Assembly (NCBI RefSeq): GCF_020184175.1
Contig: NC_065533.1
Coordinates: forward strand, 7,586,695 to 7,650,694
Reading direction: 5' to 3'
DNA from: Aphis gossypii
Lineage: Eukaryota; Arthropoda; Insecta; Hemiptera; Aphididae
DNA: 64,000 nucleotides
How positions within the stretch are numbered: the stretch's first letter is position 1; each line of letters opens with the position of its first letter. The notes under the pieces are model-generated. The model was not told where the DNA came from, ran no database searches, and saw only the letters and a list, made by a program, of their open reading frames with translations. Of the stretch, positions 38,131 through 48,539 are shown piece after piece. The position numbers and the translations under genes are program-made.

Positions 38131-38930
38131 TTAAAAGAATTTAAATTTTGTGGTATTCAGGCCATTAAAACATAAACCACTTTTTTTCACCGCCCACTGG
38201 AAAATATATTTTAGGATGACAATTATCCTACCATTGGATTCAAATTTAACACTTAAATAATATAGTGACCTACTGTACAGCAGAGCAGTACACCCACTTG
38301 ACCACGCTTTTTTTTTTTTTTTAATTATTATTATTAAGTTGCCGTTGTCATCACGGCGGTCGAAAATTAAAACACACTTTTAAATACCTACGTATTTAAT
38401 GCTATAATAAAATATATTATGTAAGAATAGACATATTATAGGGTTTAGCCGTGGTCGTGCGTACATATAAGTATATAATAATAATATAGTAATGCAACAA
38501 CCGCGCGTGTTGTGGCGAACATTGCAATTTTATAATAAAGTACCTATGTAAGTATATAGGTACCTGTGTCCTGTGTATACGTATATAATGTATACCTATG
38601 GGCTATGAAGATATAGTACCTACAATAGTAATAAAATAATAATATAATGCTCTGCCACTGTCGTCGACGCCGAGCGGTGAAAGGACAAAGGTTATCCGCG
38701 ACTGTGGCATAAGTGAGTAAAGCACGACTATCGATGATAATATTATACTTAACCCGAATCGGTACTTACGCCGCGTGATAGCACCTGACGACCATATTAT
38801 GCAAGACTTTCAGTGAGGCACCCCGAGTACAAATAAACTATAAGGTGATAACTGATAATATATATACCTATATAATAATTACACCACTATCCACTATACA
38901 TAAATAGGTTAGGTACGTGATACATTTCAC
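38131..38930. other. Spacer, nothing recognised
   Basis: Mixed AT-rich DNA with a short CpG-containing patch at 38640-38720. No coding frame or repeat ends. Confidence 0.55.
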
Positions 38931-39232
38931 CAAGGTGGTCCAACCCGCGGCCTTTGAAGCCTTTCCCTCACTTATTCATTCTTAACACCATTTAGGGTGT
39001 TCAATTGATATTGAAAAACAAACTTTTGAAAAACAATGCCAATCATCACATTAATTAAACAATTAATTCTAAATATAAGTAACTTAATGTGTAATGCAAT
39101 AATTATTAATTTGTGCATTATACAAAATAAAATATAAATATGTAACAATATAATTTTTTTTTACTGGCGGCTCTCGGTGTTTTTATGAAAGTGTAAATTG
39201 GCTCGTCAAATACAAAAGGTTCGACCACCTTG
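38931..39232. mobile_element. hAT-like miniature element (302 bp)
   Basis: It starts CAAGGTGGTCCAACC and ends GGTTCGACCACCTTG, an inverted repeat with one mismatch. The flanking octamers CATTTCAC and CATTACAC agree at seven of eight positions, a good 8-bp target duplication. Non-coding. Confidence 0.8.
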
Positions 39233-40176
39233 CATTACACAATCGCGAGCGTTATAATTTGCCAGTACTTAAACCATGAAATTCTAGCCAATGGACATAG
39301 ACAAAATGTCGATCATTTTATTGATTCACCACTAATCATATCGAGGTCCGAAATACGATGAGGTTCGGGAAGTTGCCATTTTACTTGTAGAACAATTTTA
39401 CGAAAATCACCAAACAATGAGCTGATCGGACTGGGCCACTGACCCAACAACAAAATATTATCCATAGCATAAAATAATTACCCAAATGTCAGTACATTAT
39501 CAGCATAAAAGTAATTAGTAGGTTTATAATATTACTAAAACTCTAACGTAAATACGTAAAATATCATAAATATCATGACACGCATGGCCAGTCACAGTTT
39601 ATTATTAGTACATAATACATACAATATGTATGTAATTTAATTAAAAAACAAATAATAATATATATGAACAATAAAAGAGTCTATAATATTTAATAATATT
39701 CTTTATTAATAGTACAAATAATATTTTTTTTAAATTTCTATTATCAAAACTTTTGCCTACAGCCTACAAGCACACAATTCCAAAAAAGTATTAAGACTGA
39801 AGAAAAGTTACAATTGCACTATGGTAAAAAGAAAATTATCTATTAAAATTTTTAATTTAATGTTTTAATGTTATATTGTTATAATGTTTTATCAAACTAT
39901 TAGTTACTATCACTTAAGCTAAAATGTTAACTTAACTTATCTATCGCACTTAACAAGCCAAAATATGTACTATTATTTCTAATATCTCTAGGTATAGATA
40001 ATGCAAGCTAGGAATATCTTACTATAAAATAAATAGGTAATAATAAAAAAAAAAATGCTATAATATTTTAATATCCATAATTAGAAAAGAAAATACACAC
40101 ATCGTTATTATAACCTTTACTTTTATAGTATTATCATTATTATTAACATATCAATGTTTTATTGATATAATAAACT

Positions 40177-41334
40177 CTAAATATTTAGCTTAACCAAAGT
40201 TTTAAAAGCCTCGTCTTCATCTGCGATAATGGATTTTTCATAATCTGACAGTAGAGCGTAACGAATGTAATTTAAACAGCGTATTTTTGTGTCCATTTTC
40301 AAAAGTTCAGGTTGTATATTTGCTAAGTCTTTTGCCAGAGACTTAAAATACCAACGATCTATGAGGTCTCTAACTGATCTTATTTTGAATTCAGAATTTT
40401 CTTTAGGTAAACTGCGCCATTCATTTATATCTCTTATTGCAAAAGTATTATATCTAGGTTTAATTTCCTCTACTTCGTCCTTTTCAAAATAATCAGTGAT
40501 ATGCCCAATTATTTTTTGAAGATAGCCTGAAAAAAATAATTGTTTTAAATATTTGGCAACAGGTAGCTCATTTGCAGAACTACATTTCGTCTTTCGGATT
40601 GGAATTAGTACTATCGCAGAAATTGTCTGATAAGTATATACTGCAATATGGTATTTTTTTAAAAGAAATATGTTTACCTGAACCAAAAAGAGAAATGTGG
40701 TATCAAATTACAAATGATTTTTTTTAAGAGAGCGAATCACCCTCACTGATAGGTGCATACGATGGATGGTAAACATATTAGAATTAAAGCACTTGTCAAT
40801 AGTGGATCAATGTGCTATAGTCATAATGGATTTTTCTCACAGGCTTAGATTGAAATCTATGAAAGTAATTATAAATTTATACTAAAAGACATTGGACAAA
40901 AATGGAAATTTGGAGACTTGGCAATTTTTAAAAATTCTAATTTATCGAATAGATAAACATTATTAAGTACAACTAATTAATGTAGATTATAAATTAAATT
41001 AGGTTTTAAATGAATTAGAAAGGAAATTTTAAACATCAAGTACTATACTCTATAATAAAGTAATTAAATACTAACTGGGCTCTTCCTCTTCTTTAGCAAT
41101 TTTGTACTCGTCTTCCGAATCAGTAAAACTAAAGCTATCACTTGAATCATATAATTCCTCCTGGTAGATCTTCTCGTCAGGACATGGAATATCACTAGCT
41201 TTCTCCATTTTAATAAAAAGGTTGGTTCCGTATTTCTCCAAATAACTTGAACGATCCAAGATCTTCTTGCTAACACGTGGAGATGAACGACTTTTCTCCG
41301 TTTCGATCACAAATTTGCGTCTCTGTCCGTCCAT
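40177..41334 (-). CDS. BESS-motif protein, 202 aa, copy 2 (strongly diverged)
   Basis: Two exons: 41334-41076 (start MDGQRRKFVI) and 40526-40177, joined CCC A|GC TAT. Donor GTTAGT, acceptor and splice phase are the same as in copy 1. Exon 1 is 259 nt against 112 nt in copy 1 and ends in an acidic serine-rich tail. In exon 2, ITDYFEK, WYFKSLAKDLANIQPE and LNYIRYA line up with the MADF-helix and BESS-like parts of copy 1; elsewhere the proteins are hardly alignable. The intron and both flanks are nearly identical to copy 1, so the exons alone have changed. The longest open frame runs upstream into the intron to 40686, which is not a true start. A nuclear regulatory role is inferred only from the BESS motif. 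Confidence 0.7.
40544..40960 (+). pseudogene. PIF/Harbinger transposase relic inside the BESS intron, copy 2
   Basis: The same relic as at 18378, here only the first half: LATGSSFAELHFVFRIGIST, then EICLPEPKREMW and a broken first-Asp region near 40740-40790. Stops and a small insertion (GATGGATGG) disrupt it. The part holding the second Asp and the C-terminus is deleted, shortening the intron to 549 nt against 1085 nt in copy 1. Confidence 0.75.
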
Positions 41335-41987
41335 ATCAAACTTTGGAGACTATAAATATTGTCTAAATATTTTTTGAACAGTGACAACGACGGACACAAT
41401 GATGGTTAACCGAAACTAAGACTAATCGTCAATTGACTACACAGTACGCTCCGTGCGTACGCGTATTCGTATGTGCGGTCAGCTGTCGCAGCGGCAGCAA
41501 CGATCCAAGCGATCGGTACGGTTAGCAGGCAGCCCATAGAGTAGTCACAGCGTACTACGAAATACGAAACTGTTTTTGGAACTGAAATAGTCCCTTGTAT
41601 TGTTATTTAATTCGTGTTTGATTGTCATAATTATTTTTTAAAATTTGACGTTATGATTATTTTAATTTTTAATATAGGTGTAATAGGAACTTTATTATTC
41701 TAAGGTTGGTGGAACCGATCTCCAGGTTTTTGATTTTGTGATATCTCATTGTTATCGAAATCGGGAAATCTGTTCCACGTACAATATTATAGTACATATA
41801 CATATACATATATTACATATAATATATTTTGTATGTTTATGTATCTGTGAGTACATACTACATTTCGTATTTTCGTGCTACTAAAAGTCGATTAAACATA
41901 ACAATTCCTCTTTGTCGTTGCGTTTACAGTTTTGTTAAACTTATTTATTTTTTTTTATATAAACCTTAAAATAACAATAATTGAATT
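41335..41987. promoter_or_regulatory. Shared head-to-head promoter region, copy 2
   Basis: The counterpart of 19559-20470. The CpG-rich core (about 41440-41540, with GTACGCGTATTCGTA and GCAGCGGCAGCAACGA) is retained. It also has a TA/CATATA-rich insertion at 41785-41850 absent from copy 1. Bidirectional activity is inferred from gene layout. Confidence 0.45.
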
Positions 41988-43219
41988 ATGGCTTCTGCGC
42001 ATTACTTGGAACACTATTTGGACAGTAAGTTTTCTTTCGATTATTTCCATTTCCACAAAGTTATTACTAACAGAGTTATATTTCAGGTTTAGAGAGTCTT
42101 CCTGTTGAGTTGCAGCGTAATTTCACTCTGATGCGAGATCTCGACTCGAGAACTCAAACATTGATGTGCAACATTGACAAACTGGCAGATGATTATTTGT
42201 CAAATGTCAAAGGGTACGCACCAGATAAAAAATCTGAAGCCTTAACCAGCATACAACGTCAATTTAACAAAGCAAAAGAATATGGTGATGATAAAGTGCA
42301 ATTGGCTATACAAACTTATGAATTGGTATATTGATTATAAGTTATTCACGTTGCCTTAAAATAATTCTACTCCATTGTACCATACAGGTAGATAAACACA
42401 TAAGGAAACTAGATTCAGATTTAGCACGTTTCGAAGCTGAAATTCAAGACAAATCCATCGGTGCTACCAGAAATATAGAGGGAAATTCACAAAAACGTTA
42501 GTGTTCTGCAATATATTGTATTATGGTGGCTATTTCTTTATGTGTATTGATTTCAGAAGGATGCAAAAAAACTAAAGACAAAGATACAAGAAAGAAAAAT
42601 CTAACGAGTGAAGAAGAATTAGCTTCTAATAATACGGTTAAAAAGAAACAACTGAAAAAAGGTTTGTGTACAGTATAATTTTAATTGTTTTTTTTTTTTT
42701 GTGTTATATTAACCAACATTTTTCAGGAGTTGTAAAAACAACAAGTGCTGCACCTAGTAAAGCTCGTTTTATCAATGTTGTCACTAAATCAATAAATCCT
42801 GCAAACATCGTCACAAGTGTTACACTAGAAAATAGTTCCCTTACTGGTGCATTAGTTGATGCTGGATCTTCACATTCTACTGAAGTATTAGACATGCCTG
42901 TCGATCCAAATGAACCCACATATTGTTTATGTAACCAAGTCTCTTATGGTGAAATGATTGGCTGTGATAACCCAGATGTAAGAATATTAATTTGAATTTA
43001 TTACATTAAAACCTTTAAAAGATTAATAGTGTGTATACATTTTGATTGTAATTATTGTTTTTTATCATTTTTTTTTTTTTTTTTAATTGTGTGCTTTTAT
43101 TATTTTAGTGTCCAATTGAATGGTTCCACTTTGCATGCGTCAAATTAACTACCAAGCCTAAAGGAAAATGGTTCTGTCCTAAATGTATAGCAGACAAAAA
43201 AAAAAAAATAACATGTTAA
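41988..43219 (+). CDS. ING5: ING4/ING5-type PHD-finger protein, 283 aa, copy 2
   Basis: Exons: 41988-42024, 42087-42325, 42388-42496, 42557-42661, 42727-42977 and 43109-43219. The coding sequence is nearly identical to copy 1; the exon 5 differences I saw are silent (for example GCA/GCT, CCC/CCT). The final A-run is 13 instead of 12 bases, so the reading frame shifts after the four lysines and the protein ends ITC before a new stop at 43217-43219. In intron 3 the donor is GTTAGT, a better match than copy 1's GTTGGT, and its in-frame TAG would end translation if the intron were retained. ING domain and PHD finger are both complete, so this copy should be functional if expressed. Confidence 0.9.
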
Positions 43220-43445
43220 AAATGATTTTTATTTCAAACATCACATATTATATAATAGCTTAAAATGTTATGTTAAGATTTGTTTATGATGTAAGAACAA
43301 AATATAATAAAAATTAATAAAATATATAATGTTGTTATGAACTGAATGTAAAATGGTCATAAAAATGTAATTTCTAAATTAAATTTGTTTGTATATTTTT
43401 TGTTTATAACTAAAAATCAAAGTACTTTTTTAAATGTATTAGATT

Positions 43446-44389
43446 CTAATACATTTAAAATAATTATTAATCTATTAATTAAATTAATAATAACACTAGA
43501 CTTTTTATTTAAAAAAAGTTTAGTTTTTTTTTTGTTACTTATAAACTAAATATTGAACTCACACATTTGAAACTATTATCATTAGTTTTAGAATTTAATT
43601 TAAAGCAAGAATAAATAATAATGCTACTTTATATTTAAAATATGTCCATTTATGATTAAGAAAATAATAAAATACATTATTGCATATCATATAATTAGTT
43701 ATGTGTGAAAATGATCATTAATCGACTTCAATTTGAAATCGTTAATTAATTCTTGAATTTATATTTTGTAGATACATATTGTCAAAATACTAAATGCATT
43801 AATAAATCATTAAGTATAAAATTTTATTTTATGAAGTTAAATTATTTATTTCATTCATTAAGTAATATTAATTATTATGTTGTACCAGGCAGCGTCCATA
43901 CCTTCCTAATGGTGAGCACAGCTCATAACATCAACAATATTATTATACATTAAAGTTTAAATAACAATATAACTGACATAATTATTTTAAATATAAAACC
44001 GACACTAAAAATAAACAAAATAAAAAACAATTATATTTTAAGATTTTTGAGAAAGTACCTGATCGCCTACAACAACGGTCTCAAACACGCTGCCCATAGG
44101 CTAGCTGATGTGGACTGCAATAAATACTTATTTTTTCAGAAATTTTGATTTTGTTTATGTTAGATCTAGTATTTAAATGAGTAAAACAAAGAGCATGATC
44201 AACCATGAATGGTTGTTGTGAAGTAGAAGTGAATTAAATTAATGGTAAGAATATTGTAGTGTAGGTACTTTTAATTTTTATTATGGTTTTTCTTTTGGCT
44301 ATGCCAAAGTTACAATTATATTTTGTCTAACATAAAAAAAAGACTATTGCCAGTTACAATCACCTATAATTAAACAGTAACAAGGTGAG
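43446..44389. other. Spacer, nothing recognised
   Basis: AT-rich. A short plus-strand frame at 43753-43953 has no features. Sequence at about 44190-44280 resembles 47830-47930 (TTGTGAAGTA, AAATTAATGGTAA). Confidence 0.5.
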
Positions 44390-44640
44390 ATGGTGATGTT
44401 TGAGAATGAACTACAATTTCTCAATTGATTGGTTGAAAAAGGTACCAAAAATGCTTGTTCTTGCATTATTTGTAATTTGTAATAGTACCTATTACTGTTG
44501 TCGCATAACATTTTGGAAAACTTTTTTTTTTTTATTAGCTCCAGTTGTACATCAAACAGAAAACGTTCAGTTAAAATAAAGTTTATTCATTGAAAATAAT
44601 CCAGTAATATTTACCTTTTTTCAAACGGCAATATTTATCA
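44390..44640. repeat. Duplicate of the peroxidase 3' flank
   Basis: The stretch GAATGAACTACAATTT, GCTTGTTSTTGCAT, GTTCAGTTAAAATAAA and TATTCATTGAAAATAAT.CAGTA matches 59150-59345 in order and orientation. In the peroxidase locus the match ends at the donor of the last visible exon. Here a word like CAAACGGCAATATT, also present in the peroxidase intron at 60291, follows instead. Confidence 0.65.
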
Positions 44641-46589
44641 ATATATAGTATATACTTAATGATTATAGATTATAATGAAATATCAATTAATTTTGAAGTA
44701 CTACTGCAGCTGATATTATAATATTATATACATTATCTGTGAGTAATTAATACGTGCAACTAGTGTGATAAGAATAATGTTATTCGAATTAGAAATTTAG
44801 AAATTATGTTTGATTCCAAAGAAACATACTTTAACACGGAATTATACCTATATGAGATATTAATACATTATATTTTTCATTTGTAACAATTTAAATTATA
44901 TAATATGCTATACTTTAAATTAACATTTAAGAAGTGTAAAAACTTTAACTTACATTAGGTAGGTAAAAGCATGAAATATGAATGAAAATATGTATAAGCC
45001 ATAAGGTAAGGTTTTTGTTTTTTTTTCAATTTTTCGAATTTTTCTATGCAGTAATGTTTACTTTTATAATTCTATCATAAATTTGGTTCTCTTCTGTTAT
45101 ACGAAATAGATCTTGTTACGAGACTACCTTGTTTTTTGACATCAACAATTCTGTTATTCTGTCCAAGACTACCTCCGTTATCGCGACTACCGCGGTTAGC
45201 TGAATGATGTATTGATATATCGATATAATATATCATTTTTTATATATATAATTTATATATGCGATCATCATGGCTTCATTATTTATTATTTTACATATGG
45301 AATTACCATTTTCACGCCAAGTGTGGCTGTAGCACCTGTGGCATGCACTGTTTAAAATATATTATTGGGTATTAAATCTTTTCTTTATTTCTTTTTATGT
45401 ATAAATTTATTATTCAAATGTGGCATGCTCTATGCCCACAACAGCTATAGATTAAAAAAAACCAATTAAGAGATCGTCGTCGCACCTGCATGAATGACGG
45501 CAGAATTGGAAAGTGTGCAAATTTTGGTAGTCTTAGATAACAGGATTATGATAACAGGAATAATATCATAAACATTTTTTGTTTATTTTTTAAATACAGT
45601 AATTTACAGTACTGTGATGGTTTGTTGCTGGGCAGTTGGCTGTTCTCATAACAGTAACAGATGCAACTGTAAGTGTACCTTACCTGAGTGTTTATTTTAT
45701 TTTTGCTGTCATTTAAGATTTAAATACTTAAACATAATGTGTTAAGGTTTTAAATACCTGCATTAAGTACTAAATTTTTTTAAATGTGAATCTATTTTAA
45801 TTTAGGAGAACAGATTGTCCAAATATATCATTTCGTGTCTGCAGTTATTTTATAGATGGTATAAAAGCAAATTTTCGTACACTTTTATCCCATAGAAAAA
45901 AATAGTTTCTTGAGCATTTGTCAGATTTAAAAGTAATAACACGATTTAATACTTAGGTAAGTATACTCAGCTATTAAATTGACTGTAGAGACGTTAGTGA
46001 ACACAAATTAATTAAACTCCAATTTAGATAGCAAAGAGAAACAGCTAAGTAATTTTAGGATAATTCCAACAGCAGAAGAGCAGAAATTGTTGGAAAAAAT
46101 ATTGAGCAGTACCTACTAACAGTACAATAAAACAAAGAACCCCAACACAGTGGATAAGAAATTCAAAACAATAAACTGAATTTCATTTTATACATTTGAT
46201 ACCAAACCAAAAGACTAACCCTTTCATTTTAAGAGAACATAATTTCAGACTAAAATTATAAAAGTGAATCACAACATTATAAATAATATTTATTATTTTT
46301 GAGATATTTAAAAAATTAAAAAACCTGTTTTGAAATCAAAATTATATTTGAATCTATATAATTTGTATTATTATTTTTCTAATAAAAAACTCACTTTTCA
46401 TTTCATACTTTTCTAACTAGTACCATTAGAATCAACATTTAATATAAAGATATAATAATAATATTCTATTCTATTAGTAAATGTTAATGTATTAAAAAAG
46501 ATAATATTGCTTAATGAAAACTATGTTCATCTGAAATTTAATTTTTAAAATATTTCGCTTATTTTAAGAATATTTATAGGTATTTATAT
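44641..46589. repeat. Patchwork of duplicated fragments
   Basis: A segment at about 45965-46085 (TCAGCTATTAAA, ACTGTAGAGACGTTAGT, AAGAGAAACAGCT) resembles 48215-48330. ACTACCGCGGTTA near 45190 recalls ACTACCGCAGTTA near 48046. This suggests a duplicated and rearranged block. The remainder is spacer. Confidence 0.45.
45619..45900 (+). pseudogene. Possible THAP-like zinc-finger remnant
   Basis: ATG at 45619 opens MVCCWAVGCSHNSNRCN followed by a GTAAGT donor. The C-x4-C pattern at the very N-terminus resembles THAP domains. After a candidate acceptor at about 45806 the frame reads RTDCPNISFRVCSYF and then meets a stop at 45902. No full THAP signature (C-x-x-H, AVPTIF-like box) survives. The call is tentative. 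Confidence 0.25.
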
Positions 46590-46870
46590 TATTTTTATTT
46601 ATTTTTTTTATAAAAGCCGATAAAATAATTTTGGTTAAGTCAAAATACTTAGGAATGGAATACAAAATTCTTCATGAGTTAGTATTATAGGGATTTAAAA
46701 ATTATAGGAATACATAAGAACAATTTTTTTTTTTATTAGCATTTAATATTCAAATATAGACAACAATTTGTCAAAATTATGAATTGTTGCAAGTTATTTT
46801 GTAGTTAAAAATATACAAAAAATTGTGTATAAATTGAAAATTTAATATAAGTTTGGCTTATAATTGTCAT
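46590..46870. repeat. Dispersed repeat family, third locus
   Basis: Matches 23997-24200 and 37820-38000 with the ordered words GATAAAAT, AGTCAAAATACTT, ATACAAA.TTC and TTCAAATATAGACAACAATT. Decayed and non-coding. Confidence 0.55.
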
Positions 46871-46924
46871 AAAAAATGTTGAGTGTTGACAAATTAAAAA
46901 AAAAAATGTCGGTAGCTATCTTAT

Positions 46925-47120
46925 GTTTAAATTAGCTATATGTGTGTAAATATGAAGCAGTCAATTTTATTTAACTAAAAAAAACTCAGTTTTCATTTTA
47001 AACATTACAAACCAAAACTATAACAAAAAGCAAAAATATCCTGTAAATATAATATGACTTGTTGATTAAAATGCTTATAAGAAATTTTAGAAAAAAATAA
47101 ACACTTTTTTTAATAATTTA
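46925..47120. repeat. Isolated satellite monomer outside the main array
   Basis: GTGTGTAAATATGAAGCAGTCA, ACTCAGTTTTCATTTTAAACA, AATATGACTTGTTGATTAAAA and AAGAAATTTTAGAAAAAAATAA are in the same order as in the 184-bp satellite. It is most like the last monomer of the array (58180-58370). An AT microsatellite follows. Confidence 0.75.
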
Positions 47121-47148
47121 TATTATATTATATTATATGTATAATATT

Positions 47149-47152
<4 letters not shown>

Positions 47153-47206
<54 letters not shown>
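47153..47206. repeat. (AT)27 microsatellite
   Basis: Fifty-four bases of uninterrupted AT dinucleotides next to the isolated satellite monomer. Confidence 0.95.
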
Positions 47207-47209
<3 letters not shown>

Positions 47210-47374
47210 TTAATACAATACAGGCATAAACAACATTAAAAGTTATATTAAATTATATTAGGTACAGTATAGAATTATACTAGGTATTTTTTTTTGTTTA
47301 GAACATAAGATAACATTCACATAAATTCGTACAACGTTTTCTTACTATTGCAATATTATAAAGAGCAACATCTG

Positions 47375-47470
47375 ATAGACGCTGCCAAAATTTGAGTGGG
47401 GAGTGCCGAGACTTATTGATCGATAGAATTCGCCGCCGCCGCCGCAGCTACTCCTTTAAGGCTGTTGAAA
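47375..47470 (+). repeat. Dispersed GCC-rich repeat, copy 2
   Basis: GACGCTGCCAAAATTT, ACTTATTGATCGATAGAATTC and a (GCC)4-like run match the reverse complement of 5010-5110. The segment stands out sharply from its AT-rich surroundings. Confidence 0.6.
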
Positions 47471-48539
47471 GCGAACCATTTTTAAGCGGTCATATTTTGG
47501 CAATATTCGATATCCTTCATGAGTTAAGTGTAACTAAGTGTGTTGTGACTGATTATTAGTGTGCGTGAGTTCCCCGAATGCTATATGTAATTAAAGATAG
47601 ACTATGGGCTAAGATTCTTGGAAATCAGTAAATTGTAGGTACATACGCGCAGTCTCGTGTCACTCAATTTTGCGATAAAAAAAAAAAACGGTTTACATGA
47701 AAATCCCAAAAAGCGAAAGAAAAATTCACCCAGTACCATCCGATTTTAATTTTAAAAACTTATTTGAATTCCTTATTCTCTTTTCTAGGTTTTGTAGGAA
47801 ATGGATTTTTGAATTTTTGTGTTGTTTTTAGCATGTGAAAATGTAAATGATTGTTATGAAGTAATAAGTATAGACGTATAGGTGAAATAAATTAATGGTA
47901 ATAATATTTTAAAATATACTTTTATTGTTTAATCTAATTCTGACAAATTATTCCATAACTGTCGTTGGTTATAGGCCTAAAGTACATTTTACTCAGTGCG
48001 TCCTGATAAATAGATACTAACACAACTTACAGATAGACCCAGCAACTACCGCAGTTACAACTACAGCCGTTTCCGCTAAAATACTGTCAAATGTGTAGTA
48101 ATGATTTCATGCGGGTTTTGATTTGAAAATAAAAGAACAGTCGAAATTAAATCAACAATAGACACTGCACTAGACAGCTTTTAAATTACAACACTACCAA
48201 GGAATATACATATTATCAGCCATTAAAAAAACTGTAAAACTGTTAGTAAACATAAATTAACCGTATTCTGTTTTAAATAGTAAAAAGAAACAGCTGGTTA
48301 AATCCAAAACAGCACCAAGAGAAGTAAAGCACAAAACAAGGAAATAACCCATACAGCAGAGCCCATCAACAAGTACCCAATACAAACAGGGACACCGAAT
48401 ACAGAGAAGAAAACAGGAACAAGGCGAAAAGGAAAATATTGTTTCAATTTCATTCTACATATAAAATTAGATAAAACCAATTTATAATAAAATTATTTGA
48501 TACATAAATGTCCCAATAAAAATTTGGAAAAAATTAAAA
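47471..48539. other. Spacer with duplicated fragments
   Basis: The parts at 47820-47930 and 48215-48330 resemble 44190-44280 and 45965-46085. The minus-strand frame 48298-48480 is hydrophobic but has no support as a gene: no splice context, and it lies in a lysine-poor chance frame across purine-rich DNA. Confidence 0.45.

Larger units (their letters stand above)
39542..43445. repeat. Segmental duplication, copy 2 (3.9 kb)
   Basis: Direct copy of 17481-21935 located about 22 kb downstream. It keeps both genes. It lacks the second half of the Harbinger relic and part of the spacer between the genes, and it has gained an AT-rich stretch at 41780-41850. Confidence 0.9.

Noticed and set aside
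48298..48480. Hydrophobic 60-aa minus-strand frame that looks like membrane protein
   Set aside because: It lies in repeat-derived DNA, the hydrophobicity comes from purine-rich sequence on the other strand, and no exon context exists.
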